A stretch of 64,000 nucleotides of DNA from VAZQ01 sp963725065 (GCA_963725065.1 CAVRXD010000040.1:1-64000), one strand, 5' to 3'. Counted from the first letter of the stretch, positions 25,774 through 36,295 are shown. The notes: generated by a model not told the origin, from the letters alone. Program-made: numbers and translations.

Positions 25774-26613
25774 ATGCTCACATCGTCCCCAGAGCGCGAC
25801 TTCGTGCCGACCATCCAGGCGAACGGCTGCGACTTCTACTACGAGCTCGAGGGGGAGGGGCCCGACCTCGTCTTCATCCACGGCGAGATCCATGGGCTCG
25901 AATACTGGGAACATCAGATCCCGGACTTCGCGCGCGATCACCGCTGCTTCGCCTACAACCGGCGCGGGCACGCGAAGACGGGGTCGACGAGCTACGGCTT
26001 TTCGCTCGTCAACCAGACACGCGACCTCGCGCACCTGATCGATCACTTCGGCATGCAACGGCCGGTGCTCATCGCGGTCGCATTCGGCACGACGATCGCC
26101 GCGAACTACGCCATCCAGTACCCCGACCGCGTGAGCGGCCTCGTGCTCGCCGCCTGGAGCGAGATGCACGATGCGATGCAGTACTTCCAGCGCTGGGAAA
26201 AGTACAACCAGCGCGCGGCGGACGTGCTCGAAAGCCGGGGCAGGGATGCGCTGATATCGTTGTTGCGGGATGAAGGCGGCAAGACCATCTACCGCGTCAT
26301 TCCGGTGGATTCGCCGCTGCGCGAGAAGGTGATTCAGATGTTCGCGAGCCATCCGCTCGAGGAATATCGCCACGGCATGCTCGAGTTTGGATCCTCCGTG
26401 CCCGATCTCGTTCCTGCCTTTCGGCGGCTCGATCTACCGGTGCTCGGCGTGTGCGGCGCGAACGATCCGTATCCCGACCAGCCGGAGGTCCTGGCCGGCA
26501 TGAAGAACTTTCGTGAGGCGCCTTCGATTCCCGGTGCGGGCCGCTTCGTGCACTGGGAGCGCCCGCGTGAATTCAACGCCGCCGTGCGGGAGTTCGTGCG
26601 CACTCTGGCGTGA
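25774..26613 (+). CDS. Alpha/beta-hydrolase fold protein lacking the nucleophile serine
   Basis: A 279-residue protein with the overall fold order: DLVFIHGEIHGLEYWEHQIP, CFAYNRRGHAKTG and ANYAIQYPDRVSGLVLAAWS. A late acid region is PVLGVCGANDPYPDQPE, and the C-terminal histidine region is FVHWERPREF. At the nucleophile elbow, where G-x-S-x-G is expected, it reads AVAFGTT, so the serine is replaced by alanine. The acid and histidine candidates remain. It may be a non-hydrolytic relative, such as a lyase, a cofactor-less oxygenase or a binding protein. The frame is intact, which argues against simple decay. Confidence 0.8.
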   Translation: MLTSSPERDFVPTIQANGCDFYYELEGEGPDLVFIHGEIHGLEYWEHQIPDFARDHRCFAYNRRGHAKTGSTSYGFSLVNQTRDLAHLIDHFGMQRPVLIAVAFGTTIAANYAIQYPDRVSGLVLAAWSEMHDAMQYFQRWEKYNQRAADVLESRGRDALISLLRDEGGKTIYRVIPVDSPLREKVIQMFASHPLEEYRHGMLEFGSSVPDLVPAFRRLDLPVLGVCGANDPYPDQPEVLAGMKNFREAPSIPGAGRFVHWERPREFNAAVREFVRTLA

Positions 26614-26651
26614 GCGCGCCGGCGTGGACCGCAAGGTGGCGGCCAGACAGA

Positions 26652-27962
<1,311 letters not shown>

Positions 27963-27991
27963 GGTCAGCCTTGGCGGGTCATGGCCGCGCT

Positions 27992-28069
27992 CTAGTGCCC
28001 CGAACCCGAAGTTCGCGCGCAGCGCGCGGCAAGTTCAATCGCGAACTTCGGGTTCAAAAGGGGCACTAG
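27992..28069. repeat. CTAGTG…CACTAG palindromic element 2 (78 bp)
   Basis: Ends CTAGTGCCCC and GGGGCACTAG enclose arms CCCGAAGTTCGCG and CGCGAACTTCGGG. It lies 30 bases upstream of the purB start. Its length equals that of element 1, but the arm sequence differs. A hairpin here could affect purB transcription. Confidence 0.75.
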
Positions 28070-28082
28070 AACCATAGAGTTG

Positions 28083-28157
28083 CTAGTGGTCCTCAGATTC
28101 CGAAGTTCGCCTCGCACGTGCTGCGGGTGCTGGCGAACTTCGGAATCGGACCACTAG
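28083..28157. repeat. CTAGTG…CACTAG palindromic element 3 (75 bp)
   Basis: Ends CTAGTGGTCC and GGACCACTAG enclose arms GATTCCGAAGTTCGCC and GGCGAACTTCGGAATC. It lies 13 bases from element 2 and shares the inner CCGAAGTTCGC core with it. It stands between the divergent purB and TPR-protein genes. Confidence 0.75.
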
Positions 28158-28295
28158 CAGATAGCGGCGGCAAGCTCAATTCGCACGCGCCGCCGTGTCA
28201 GGAGAGAGCAAAATTGCTGCGCAACCACGCCCTTGCTAGAGTACGAGCCCGCTTATTCGCACTCGTCTCGATCAAAACAACACACGGAGGCGACC

Positions 28296-29888
28296 ATGCT
28301 CAGGTCTTCGCTAGCCGCCGCTTTTTCCGCCGTCCTTGCGGCCGGGATCGCGCAGTCCGCCGCGGCGCAGGAGGCCGCCGAGCAACGGCTCGGTGCCGTC
28401 CATTTCGAGACCTCGTGCAACGACGCCGCGCAGCGCCGGTTCGACCGCGGCATGCGCTACCAGCACTCGTTCTGGTATCGCGCGTCGAAGGAGATTTTCG
28501 AGGACACGCTCAAGGCCGATCCCGACTGCGCCATCGCCTACTGGGGCATCGCAACGAGCCTGCTGCTCAATCCGTTCGGCGTCCCGCCCGCCGCCAATCT
28601 GGCGGAAGGGCTCGCGGCCATTCAAAAGGCCAAGGCGATCGGGGCGAAGACCCCGCGTGAAAACGAGTTCATCGGCGCACTTGGCGCGTTCTATGCCGAT
28701 TACGACAAGCTCGACCACCGCACCCGGGTGCAGGCCTATCTCAAGGCGATGGAGGCGGTGGCGCAACGCTATCCGCAGGACGACGAGGCGCAAATCTATT
28801 ATGCCCTTGCGCTCGACGTCGCGGCTTCGCCCGCCGACAAGACCTACGCCAATCAGCTCAAGGCGGCCGCGATCCTGGAAGGCATCTTCAAGCGCCAGCC
28901 GCAACATCCCGGCGTCGCGCACTATCTCATTCACTCCTACGACTACCCGCCCATCGCCGACAAAGGCCTCGACGCCGCCACGCGCTATTCCAAGATCGCG
29001 CCGACGGCGCCGCACGCGCAGCACATGCCGTCCCACATCTTCACCCGCGTCGGCTACTGGAAGGAATCGATCGCCGCTAACTCAGCTTCGGTGCGCGCGG
29101 CCAAGGCCGACAAGGAGTACGGCGACCAGCTCCACGGCCAGGACTACATGGTCTACGCCTATCTGCAGCTCGCGCAGGACAAGAACGCGCGCGCCGTGAT
29201 CGACGAGATGGCAGCGGGAACGGCAGTCAATCCCGACCTTCCGGGCGCGAGCTTCGCGCTTGCGGCGTCGCCCGCGCGCTATGCGATGGAGCGGGGGGAT
29301 TGGAGCGGCGCCGCCGCGCTCGAGGTCAGGCCCAGCAAGTTCCTGCATGTCATGGCGATCACCCATTTCGCCCGCGCGGTGGGCGCGGCCCGCTCGGGCA
29401 AGCCCGACGCGGCCAAGGCCGACATCGCCAAGCTGGCGGAGTTGCGCGACAAGCTGCGCGAGGCCAAGGACGCCTATTGGGCCGAGCAGGTCGATATCCA
29501 GTGGCAGACCGCGAATGCGTGGCTCCTTTACGCACAGGGCAAATACGACGAGGCGCTCGCCGCCATGGCCGCTGCCGCGGCCGCCGAGGACAAGACCGAG
29601 AAATCACCGGTGACGCCCGGGCCGATCGTGCCGGCGCGCGAGCTCTATGGTGCGATGCTGCTCGAGCGCGGGAAAGCCAAGGACGCGCTCGCCGCCTTCG
29701 AGGCGACGCTCAAGAAGGAGCCGCACCGGCTCGGCGCCACGCTCGGCGCCGCGAAGGCGGCGGAGCAGGCCGGCGACGCCGGCTTGGCGCGGCAATACTA
29801 TGCCGCCGCCGTCGCGCTCGGCGAGGCCGCCGATCCGGTCCGTCCCGAGATCACCGCGGCGCGCGCCTTCGTGACGAAGGTGAATTGA
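28296..29888 (+). CDS. Secreted TPR-repeat protein of unknown function
   Basis: A 530-residue protein starting MLRSSLAAAFSAVLAAGIAQ with an Ala-rich signal peptide (cleavage near SAAAQ) and CGGAGG five bases before the ATG. The mature part is helical and carries TPR-like pairs, for example RRFDRGMRYQHSFWYRASKE, YPQDDEAQIYYALALDVAA, HMPSHIFTRVGYWKESI and a late AKDALAAFEATLKKEPHR. Histidine motifs such as HYLIHSYDYPP recur in this family of periplasmic TPR proteins. The role is unknown; scaffolding of another periplasmic factor is likely from the repeats. It stands alone. Confidence 0.8.
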   Translation: MLRSSLAAAFSAVLAAGIAQSAAAQEAAEQRLGAVHFETSCNDAAQRRFDRGMRYQHSFWYRASKEIFEDTLKADPDCAIAYWGIATSLLLNPFGVPPAANLAEGLAAIQKAKAIGAKTPRENEFIGALGAFYADYDKLDHRTRVQAYLKAMEAVAQRYPQDDEAQIYYALALDVAASPADKTYANQLKAAAILEGIFKRQPQHPGVAHYLIHSYDYPPIADKGLDAATRYSKIAPTAPHAQHMPSHIFTRVGYWKESIAANSASVRAAKADKEYGDQLHGQDYMVYAYLQLAQDKNARAVIDEMAAGTAVNPDLPGASFALAASPARYAMERGDWSGAAALEVRPSKFLHVMAITHFARAVGAARSGKPDAAKADIAKLAELRDKLREAKDAYWAEQVDIQWQTANAWLLYAQGKYDEALAAMAAAAAAEDKTEKSPVTPGPIVPARELYGAMLLERGKAKDALAAFEATLKKEPHRLGATLGAAKAAEQAGDAGLARQYYAAAVALGEAADPVRPEITAARAFVTKVN

Positions 29889-29905
29889 GGGGTCTCATGT
29901 CCTAT

Positions 29906-29967
29906 GCCCGAAGTTCGCGCACATCGCGCGGCCGGCTCGATCGCGGACTTCGGGTTCAAAGGGGCAA
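29906..29967. repeat. Partial copy of the GAAGTTCGCG palindromic element
   Basis: GCCCGAAGTTCGCG, a GC-rich middle, and CGCGGACTTCGGGTTC followed by AAAGGGGCA match element 2, but the outer CTAG ends are missing or changed. It lies just after the TPR gene and could act as a weak transcription stop. Confidence 0.55.
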
Positions 29968-30041
29968 TCTGCGCTGCCTGCGACACGACGAGCTGAGCAT
30001 GGAAGCGAAGTGAGCGGACAGAGCGGGAAGATTGAGGTGAC

Positions 30042-30623
30042 ATGGGCAGTGGATCAAGACCCGGACGACTCACGGCATTATCGATTGCGATGGTCGGGAC
30101 TCTTTCGCTGGTGTGCGAGAGCTTCTCGGCGCCCGCCACGTCTAGCGGTACACTGCCTCGCAATGTCATCGTGCCGCTCAGCGAGGTCACCCGGCTCTTC
30201 CCCGATATCACCCGGGAAACCAGCACGGGTGGAAACTCGACGGCTACCGGCAACCCCAAAGCCACGAGGTTGGTGATTTACGAGAGCGGCGACGGTTCCA
30301 AGAAAGTAACGATCACGGTCGACCAGTACGGGAGTTCAAGGGACGCGTCATCGGCGTACAAGCAGGCTGTTCAGAAGAGTCAGTCGGTTCCCGGATTCAA
30401 GCCAGTCCGGGTACCTCGTTTAGGCCAACAGGCTTTCGCCGGGACGACGACCATGGACGCGGAGACGCACATCGGCCTTGGCACGCTGGACCACAAGCTG
30501 ATCGTGGGAGCGACGCTGGCAGGCTACGATGCCACACCTGATAATGCGACCAAGCTGGTTGCCGTGGCACGCATGCAAGGCGCCGCCGCTAAGAGGACCG
30601 CGGGTCTTGGTGGTAGTCGTTAG
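30042..30623 (+). CDS. Hypothetical secreted protein
   Basis: A 193-residue protein with a hydrophobic N-terminal signal (LTALSIAMVGTLSLVCESFS). The mature domain is Ser/Thr/Lys-rich and predicted largely beta: VIVPLSEVTRLFPDIT, VTITVDQYGSSRDASSAYKQ and FAGTTTMDAETHIGLGTLDH. A cysteine in the SLVCESFS segment could be a lipidation site. The pattern resembles small mycobacterial/actinobacterial sensor or PknH-like extracellular domains (a pair of strands around a 'TRLFPD' start), but I cannot name a function. It stands alone. Confidence 0.6.
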   Translation: MGSGSRPGRLTALSIAMVGTLSLVCESFSAPATSSGTLPRNVIVPLSEVTRLFPDITRETSTGGNSTATGNPKATRLVIYESGDGSKKVTITVDQYGSSRDASSAYKQAVQKSQSVPGFKPVRVPRLGQQAFAGTTTMDAETHIGLGTLDHKLIVGATLAGYDATPDNATKLVAVARMQGAAAKRTAGLGGSR

Positions 30624-31031
30624 GAGTGATGCGCGATTCGTAACGGGCATCCGTTTGCGCCGGCAGGGTTCGACACGACATGAGTTCGGTATTGACTACG
30701 TAACGAATTTATAGTATACGGATTCGCAACCTCGCTCATGGAGGTGCGTCTCCGAAAACGGTCCTGAAGCCGGAGCGGGGAGTGGCGTCCTGCGGCCGCG
30801 GCGCGAACCGCCGCCGCGGGAGCCGGAAGCGAAGGCAAATGTGACGAAGGCGGACAAACCCGAGCGCCAAAACGCGCCGCGGGAACGAAGAACACTGCGC
30901 TGTTTGACATCGTGAAACCAATACGGACAACGGCTCACGCGCGAGCCGCCGATCTCTCGTGTCCCGGGCGAGCGCAGCGAGACCCGGGACCTAGGGCGAC
31001 ACGAGTGGATCGCGCTTCGCGATGCTCCAGT
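30624..31031. other. Intergenic region with a palindromic hairpin
   Basis: No gene is recognised. At 30961–30990 GTCCCGGGC–GAGCGCAGCGA–GACCCGGGAC can fold into a 9–10 bp stem. This kind of GC-rich palindrome is frequent between convergent genes in Bradyrhizobiaceae and may stop transcription from both sides. Confidence 0.5.
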
Positions 31032-32006
31032 CTAGTTCGCGAGACGGGCGCGATCGTGCGGCTGCGTGTAATCGACCGGTGTTCCCTTCGGGATGATGCC
31101 GAGCGGATTGAGCCGCGCGATCGACCAGTAATTGATGACGTAGTAGCGCGCCTTCACCGTCTCGGCGATGCCGGGCAGCTGATAGAGGTCGCGCATGTAG
31201 CCGGACAGGTTGGGGTAGTCGGCGATGCGTTTCTTGTTGCATCGGAACAGCGAGAAGTAGGCGACATCGAAGCGGACCAAGGTGGGAAACAGCCGCCAGT
31301 CCGCCTCGGTGATCTGGTGACCGAGCAGGTAGCGCTGCCGTGACAGCCGGGCCTCGAGCTCGTCGAGGGTCGCGAACAGCGCGTCATAGGCCTCTTCGTA
31401 GGCGGCCTGCGACTTGGCGAAGCCGCAGCGGTAGACGCCGTTGTTGACGTTCGCATAGATGAGGTCGTTGAGGCGATCGATGTCGGCGCGCATCGGCTTG
31501 GGGTAGAAATCGGTGTCGTCACCCGCGATGGCGTCGAATTCGCTGTTGAGCATGCGGATGATGTCGGGGAATTCGTTGTTGACGATCCGCCGGGTCTTCT
31601 TGTCCCACAGCGTCGGGACGGTGACCTTGCCGGTATAGTTCGGATCCGTGGCGGTGTAGGCCTGGTGCAGGTAGCGGAAGCCGTTCACGCTGTCGGGCGT
31701 GCAATCCGGGAACAGGGGATCGTCGTCGAAGGTCCACCCTTGCTGCCGAAGGCCCGGAACCGAATAGGCGACCGTGATCGCGCCTTGGAGCTTCTTGACG
31801 GACCGATAGATCAAGGTGCGGTGCGCCCACGGACAGCCGTGCGCGACGTAAAGGTGATAGCGGCCTGCTTCGGCCTGGAATCCCGAGGAACCGTCGGCCG
31901 TGATCCGCTCGCGAAAGCGGCTGTCGGCGCGGCGAAACTCACCGCTGGTGCCGGTTTCCTGCGGAAGCTCGCCGTCGCGCCACGCGCCGTCGATCAGGAC
32001 GCCCAT
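31032..32006 (-). CDS. Glutathionyl-hydroquinone reductase (GST family)
   Basis: A 324-residue xi/omega-class glutathione transferase. The catalytic cysteine is in VAHGCPWAHRTLIYRS, and the family-typical TDPNYTGKVTVPTLWDKK and IVNNEFPDIIRML follow. The C-terminal helical domain has RQRYLLGHQITEADWRLFPT. These enzymes reduce glutathionyl-hydroquinones, often from quinone or chlorinated aromatic metabolism, in the cytoplasm. The ATG overlaps the stop of rpe as TAATG, so the two are translationally coupled. Confidence 0.9.
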   Translation of the reverse strand: MGVLIDGAWRDGELPQETGTSGEFRRADSRFRERITADGSSGFQAEAGRYHLYVAHGCPWAHRTLIYRSVKKLQGAITVAYSVPGLRQQGWTFDDDPLFPDCTPDSVNGFRYLHQAYTATDPNYTGKVTVPTLWDKKTRRIVNNEFPDIIRMLNSEFDAIAGDDTDFYPKPMRADIDRLNDLIYANVNNGVYRCGFAKSQAAYEEAYDALFATLDELEARLSRQRYLLGHQITEADWRLFPTLVRFDVAYFSLFRCNKKRIADYPNLSGYMRDLYQLPGIAETVKARYYVINYWSIARLNPLGIIPKGTPVDYTQPHDRARLAN

Positions 32007-32693
32007 TACGCCGCTTCTCCGCGCGCGAGCGCCGCCGCGTTGCGGATGGCGGCGATGTTGGCGCGATAGATGTCGGGCTTGCCGCCCTTGAACACGGCCG
32101 AGCCCGCGACCAGCACATTGGCGCCCGCCCGCGCAACGATCGGGGCGGTCTCCGCGGTGATGCCGCCATCGACCTCGACGTCGATGGGCCGCGCTCCCGC
32201 GAGCGCGCGCAAGCGCGCAGATCTTTTCGGCGGCGAATGGAATGAAGCTCTGGCCGCCGAAACCTGGATTTACCGACATCACCAGGATGAGATCGACGAG
32301 ATCGATGACCGGCTCGATCGTGCTCTCCGGGGTGCCGGGGTTGAGCGTCACGCCGGCCTTCTTGCCGAGCGCGCGGATCGTCTGCAGCGAACGGTGCACG
32401 TGCGGTCCCGCTTCCACGTGAACCGTGATGATGTCGGCGCCGGCCTTGGCGAAGGCTTCAAGATATGGATCGCAGGGCGCGATCATCAGATGCACGTCGA
32501 GCACCTTCCGGGTGTGCGGGCGCAGCGCCTTCACCACGTCGGGACCGATCGAGATGTTGGGCACGAAGTGCCCGTCCATGACGTCGACATGGATCCAGTC
32601 CGCACCCGCCGCATCGACGGCGCGCACCTCCTCGCCGAGCTTGGCGAAGTCTGCGGCCAAGATCGACGGAGCCACGATAAGTGGATGCCGCAT
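32006..32693 (-). pseudogene. rpe: Ribulose-phosphate 3-epimerase with a frameshift
   Basis: The start at 32693 (GGAGG seven bases upstream) gives VAPSILAADFAKLGEEV, WIHVDVMDGHFVPNISIG and SVNPGFGGQSFIPFAAEKI, all canonical Rpe motifs. Near 32219 one extra base shifts the frame. The proper end, LRALAGARPIDVEVDGGITA to GKPDIYRANIAAI, lies in another frame and stops at 32006. Both parts keep conserved residues, including the C-terminal DGG phosphate loop. Rpe links the pentose-phosphate and Calvin routes. Either it is a recent loss with another copy elsewhere, or a sequencing error. Confidence 0.85.
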
Positions 32694-32857
32694 CAGGTCC
32701 TCCGAAACGCGTCGTTCGCCTAACACGGGCGGCGGGAAGGGGCAACGCGCCCCCAGACCGGTCAAGCAGGGCTAAATCGCATGGAGCATCCTGCCACGCG
32801 CGAAATCTCTCCCATATATACGGCGCTACGCCACGTTGAGATCCGGAAGGGAATTCC

Positions 32858-34105
32858 ATGGCACGCGTTGATGCTCTCGTGCTCGGCGCCGGCATTGTCG
32901 GCACCTCGGTTGGCCTGCACTTGGCGAAGCGGGGCTTGGCCGTTGCGCTGCTCGATCGGCGCGCGCCTGGCGAGGAGACCTCCTACGGCAACGCCGGTGC
33001 GATCGAGGGCAATACGATCTTTCCACCTGCCTTTCCGTCGGATCCTTTGGCCTTGCTGCGGGTCGCGCTCAAATGCTCGCCGGAGGCCAATTATCACCTG
33101 ACCTTCCTGCCGTACGTGGCCCCGTGGCTGCTCAAGTTTCGTGCCGCATCGTCCCCCGCGCGGCTGATGGAAACCGCGCGCCTGATTCGTCCGTTGTTCG
33201 CGCGCGCGGTGGCGGAGCATGAAGCGCTGCTCGCGGAAGCGGGCGCGCTCCGTTATCTCCGCAAGGAGGGCTGGCTCAAGCTCTACCGCGGCGACCGCAG
33301 TTTTGGCGCGCTCAAGGGCGAACTGGCGCTGGCTCAGGAGTTCGGCATTTCCTACCGCGCGCTCGACACCGAGGCGGCGCGCGCGCTCGAGCCGAGCCTC
33401 GCGCCGGTCTTCCGGCACGCGGTTCATTGGCAGGGTGTCGCCAGCGTTACCAACCCGCTCGCGGTCACCCAGGCCTATGCGGCGCGCTTTGCCGCGCTTG
33501 GCGGCGTGGGCGTGCGCGGCGATGCGCGCTCGCTGCATCGCGCCGACGGGCGCTGGCGGGTGGAGACCACCGAGGGGCCCCTCGATGCCGCGCAGGCGGT
33601 GGTGGCGTTAGGACCATTTGCTCCCGACCTGCTGGCGCCGCTCGGCATCAAGCTGCCGCTCGGCCTCAAGCGCGGCTACCACCGGCACTATCGGACGACC
33701 GGCAACGCCGCGCTCGCGCGGCCGGTGGTCGATACCGACATCGGCTACTGCCTTGCGCCGATGGAGCAGGGCATCCGGCTCACGACCGGGGTGGAATTCG
33801 CCCCCCGCGACGCCCCGCCGACGCCGGTGCAGTTCGACCGGCTGCTTCCGTCCGCCAGGCAGCTTTTCCCGCTGGGGGAGCAGGCCGAGACGACGACGTG
33901 GATGGGCAGCCGGCCCTGCTTTCCGGACTCGCGGCCGGTGATCGGCCGCGCACCGGGCCACGCTGGCCTGTGGCTCGCCTACGGGCATGCCCATTGGGGG
34001 TTGACGCTCGGGCCCGCCACCGGACGGCTCCTGGCCGAGATGATGACGGGCGCGACGCCGTTCTGTGACCCCGCGCCGTACCGGGCGGAGCGATTCGGGA
34101 GTTGA
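32858..34105 (+). CDS. FAD-dependent oxidoreductase, D-amino-acid dehydrogenase type
   Basis: A 415-residue flavoprotein of the DAO/DadA family. The N-terminal dinucleotide fold is DALVLGAGIVGTSVGLHLAK, followed by ETSYGNAGAI, a hallmark of DadA-like enzymes. Later come LKRGYHRHYRT and the C-terminal FAD-contact region SRPVIGRAPGHAGLWLAYGH. It probably oxidises a D-amino acid or related imino compound, passing electrons to the respiratory chain. No signal peptide or partner subunit is seen. It is divergent from rpe. Confidence 0.88.
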   Translation: MARVDALVLGAGIVGTSVGLHLAKRGLAVALLDRRAPGEETSYGNAGAIEGNTIFPPAFPSDPLALLRVALKCSPEANYHLTFLPYVAPWLLKFRAASSPARLMETARLIRPLFARAVAEHEALLAEAGALRYLRKEGWLKLYRGDRSFGALKGELALAQEFGISYRALDTEAARALEPSLAPVFRHAVHWQGVASVTNPLAVTQAYAARFAALGGVGVRGDARSLHRADGRWRVETTEGPLDAAQAVVALGPFAPDLLAPLGIKLPLGLKRGYHRHYRTTGNAALARPVVDTDIGYCLAPMEQGIRLTTGVEFAPRDAPPTPVQFDRLLPSARQLFPLGEQAETTTWMGSRPCFPDSRPVIGRAPGHAGLWLAYGHAHWGLTLGPATGRLLAEMMTGATPFCDPAPYRAERFGS

Positions 34106-34114
34106 GCGCGCGAG

Positions 34115-35173
34115 CTATTCGCTGATGGTCTTCACGACGCTCGACGTCGGGCGGCCATCGCTCACGGGGCCCTTCACCTGCTTCAGGATCGCCTCGTCGT
34201 AGGAGGCGATCGTGGTCACCGGGAACTTGGGCTTCATGAACACGACCTTGTAGCCGCCGGCCTTGAGATCGTTCAGCAGCTCCATCGCGCCATCACCGGT
34301 GGCGTGCTGGAAATCGTGAAGCAGAACAATGCCTTTGCCGTGCTTCTTCAACTTGGCCATGACCGACTGCCGGACCTGCTCGGGCTTGCGCATCTTGAAG
34401 TCGAAGGAGTCGAGGTCGGTCGAGAAGATGGCGATGTTGCGCTTGCCGAGGTAGTCGATGAGTTCCTGCGGCTGCCGCAGCGCCGGGAAGCGGAAGAACG
34501 GCGCGGTCGGACCGCCGACGGCCCAACGCACGGCGCTGATGCCCTTCTCGATCTCGTCCTTGGGATCGTATTCGTAGGCCTGGGTCTTGCCGCCGATCAG
34601 GCACTTGCCCTTGGTCTTCGACAAATCCTGGTGACACCACGTGTGCGAACCGACGGCGTGGCCGCCGGCGGCAACCTGCTTGAGGATGCCGGGCTCGTAG
34701 GTGGCATGCAGGCCGATCGGGAAGAAGATCGCCTTGGTGCAGTGCGCGGACAGCGCGGCGAGCACGTTCGGCGTGTTCTTCGGCCAGGGGCCGTCGTCGA
34801 AGGTCAGGACGATCTCGCCTTCGCGCAGAAAATCATGGCTCTTGAAGTGCTCGAAGCCGAAGCCGGGCCCGCCGGTGGTGTCGATCTCGACCGTGCGGGC
34901 GACGCCCAGGCCGTTGGGATTGCTGCAGGTGCTTGGGGCCGCTGCGGGCGCGGCCTGCGCGACCACGATCGGCTGCTCGGTCGTACCGGGAGCCGTCCTT
35001 GCGGCATCAACGCGCGCGCTCGCCCCGATCGCTGAAGCTGGTTCTTCCCCAGGCGCTGCCAGGGCCGGCGAGGGCGCCGGGCCGGACACGGAGGTTCTCT
35101 GCAAGAAAATCGCGCCAAACACAGCTGCGCATAAGAGAATGGCAAGCGCAGACGCTATTGCTGCCAGACGCAT
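34115..35173 (-). CDS. Polysaccharide deacetylase family protein
   Basis: A 352-residue protein with one N-terminal membrane or signal segment (ALAILLCAAVFGAIFLQRT) and an Ala/Pro-rich linker. The NodB-type domain follows, with the motif EIVLTFDDGPWPKNTPNVL and metal histidines in GSHTWCHQDLSKT; later come FFRFPALRQPQ and KGIVLLHDFQHATGDG. It acts outside the cytoplasmic membrane, removing acetyl groups from a polysaccharide or peptidoglycan. The target sugar is not evident. Confidence 0.9.
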   Translation of the reverse strand: MRLAAIASALAILLCAAVFGAIFLQRTSVSGPAPSPALAAPGEEPASAIGASARVDAARTAPGTTEQPIVVAQAAPAAAPSTCSNPNGLGVARTVEIDTTGGPGFGFEHFKSHDFLREGEIVLTFDDGPWPKNTPNVLAALSAHCTKAIFFPIGLHATYEPGILKQVAAGGHAVGSHTWCHQDLSKTKGKCLIGGKTQAYEYDPKDEIEKGISAVRWAVGGPTAPFFRFPALRQPQELIDYLGKRNIAIFSTDLDSFDFKMRKPEQVRQSVMAKLKKHGKGIVLLHDFQHATGDGAMELLNDLKAGGYKVVFMKPKFPVTTIASYDEAILKQVKGPVSDGRPTSSVVKTISE

Positions 35174-35305
35174 GTCCGACCTCCGACCGTGGGATGCGGC
35201 AAGCCCTTGGGCACCAAGAGCCTGACTTTCCGCCTATATCCTTAATCCCACCTTAAGTGGCCAATTCGAGGCGGAGTCAACGAAACCGCCGATAATTCGC
35301 AAAAG

Positions 35306-36295
35306 TTACTTGCCGTGGCGATCCTTCCAGCTGGGTGGGCCGCTGGGGAGGGCCCTCGCCTCGAATACCCCCCGGGCGACGGCGCGCGCCAGTGTGTTGG
35401 CGGCCACGGCGCCGAGTTCGGTGAGTTCGTTGACGGCGTCGGCCAGCGGCCGCCGCCCGGTCGCGACGGCGAACACGGTGTCGCCATCAAGGGTGGTGTG
35501 CGCCGGGTAGAGCGCGCGGGCGAGCCCGTCCTGCGCCATGACCGCCAGTTCCTTGGTTTGCGCCTTGGTCAGCGCCGCATCGGTGGCGACGATGGCGATG
35601 GTCGTGTTCTCGCCCGGGCGTCCCTTCGAGGTCGGGACCAGCGCCGCAGGTGGCAGGGTGGCCGGAAACCCCAACCCGCCGAACTCGCGGTCGATCTCGA
35701 ACGGAGCCGCCCAGAAATGCGGCCCGTGGCCGACATTGGCGCTGCCACACGCGTTCACCGCGGCGAGGGCCCCGACCGTATGGCCGTCGCGCGTCACTGC
35801 GGAGGCCGAGCCCAGCCCGCCCTTGAGATTGACGGTGGTGGCGCCAAAGCCGGCACCCGCGGTCCCCAGTGCAAACGTCTCGCCGGCCTCGGAGGCCGCG
35901 GCATAGCCGAGATCCCGATAAGGCGCGAAGCGGCCCCAGTTCTTGTCGCCGCCATTGAGCAGGTCGAACAGCGCGGCCCCGCAAACCAGAGGCACCCGGA
36001 CGTCTCCGATTGCAAAGCCGCGGCCGCGTTCGCGCAGGAGGGCTTGGACGCCCGCTCCGGCGTCCAGACCGAAGGCCGAGCCGCCGGACAGCACCACGGC
36101 GTCGATGCGCTCGACGGTGCGATGCGGCTCGAGCAGGTCGGTCTCGCGCGTGGCCGGCGCGCCGCCGCGGACGTCGACAGCCGTCACGGCAGGCTCCACA
36201 AACACGACGGCGGTGACGCCGGACGCGAGACGGGCATCGTCGGCCTGCCCGACGAGAACGCCGGCAACGTCGGTGATCAGATTTCGTTGCGGCAA
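35306..36295 (-). CDS. P1-family (DmpA/NylC-like) peptidase
   Basis: An N-terminal-nucleophile hydrolase that cleaves itself into two chains. It begins LPQRNLITDVAGVLVGQADD and has VVLSGGSAFGLDAGAG and TVNLKGGLGSASAV. The autocleavage region is GENTTIAIVATDA, where a Thr (NylC-like) rather than the Ser of DmpA would become the nucleophile. I chose the TTG at 36295 with GAGG seven bases upstream; an ATG at 36373 gives 26 more residues without family character. It may be an aminopeptidase or amidase. It is divergent from ccdA. Confidence 0.85.
   Translation of the reverse strand: MPQRNLITDVAGVLVGQADDARLASGVTAVVFVEPAVTAVDVRGGAPATRETDLLEPHRTVERIDAVVLSGGSAFGLDAGAGVQALLRERGRGFAIGDVRVPLVCGAALFDLLNGGDKNWGRFAPYRDLGYAAASEAGETFALGTAGAGFGATTVNLKGGLGSASAVTRDGHTVGALAAVNACGSANVGHGPHFWAAPFEIDREFGGLGFPATLPPAALVPTSKGRPGENTTIAIVATDAALTKAQTKELAVMAQDGLARALYPAHTTLDGDTVFAVATGRRPLADAVNELTELGAVAANTLARAVARGVFEARALPSGPPSWKDRHGK

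Noticed and set aside
23904..26273. A 789-codon plus-strand frame across three genes
   Set aside because: It is antisense or out-of-frame to the cyclase, MBL and hydrolase genes, has no domain, and is Arg/Ala-rich as expected from GC-rich shadow frames.
30620..30938. Minus-strand 80–96 codon frames after the secreted protein gene
   Set aside because: No ribosome site or domain; low-complexity Arg/Ala/Pro content.
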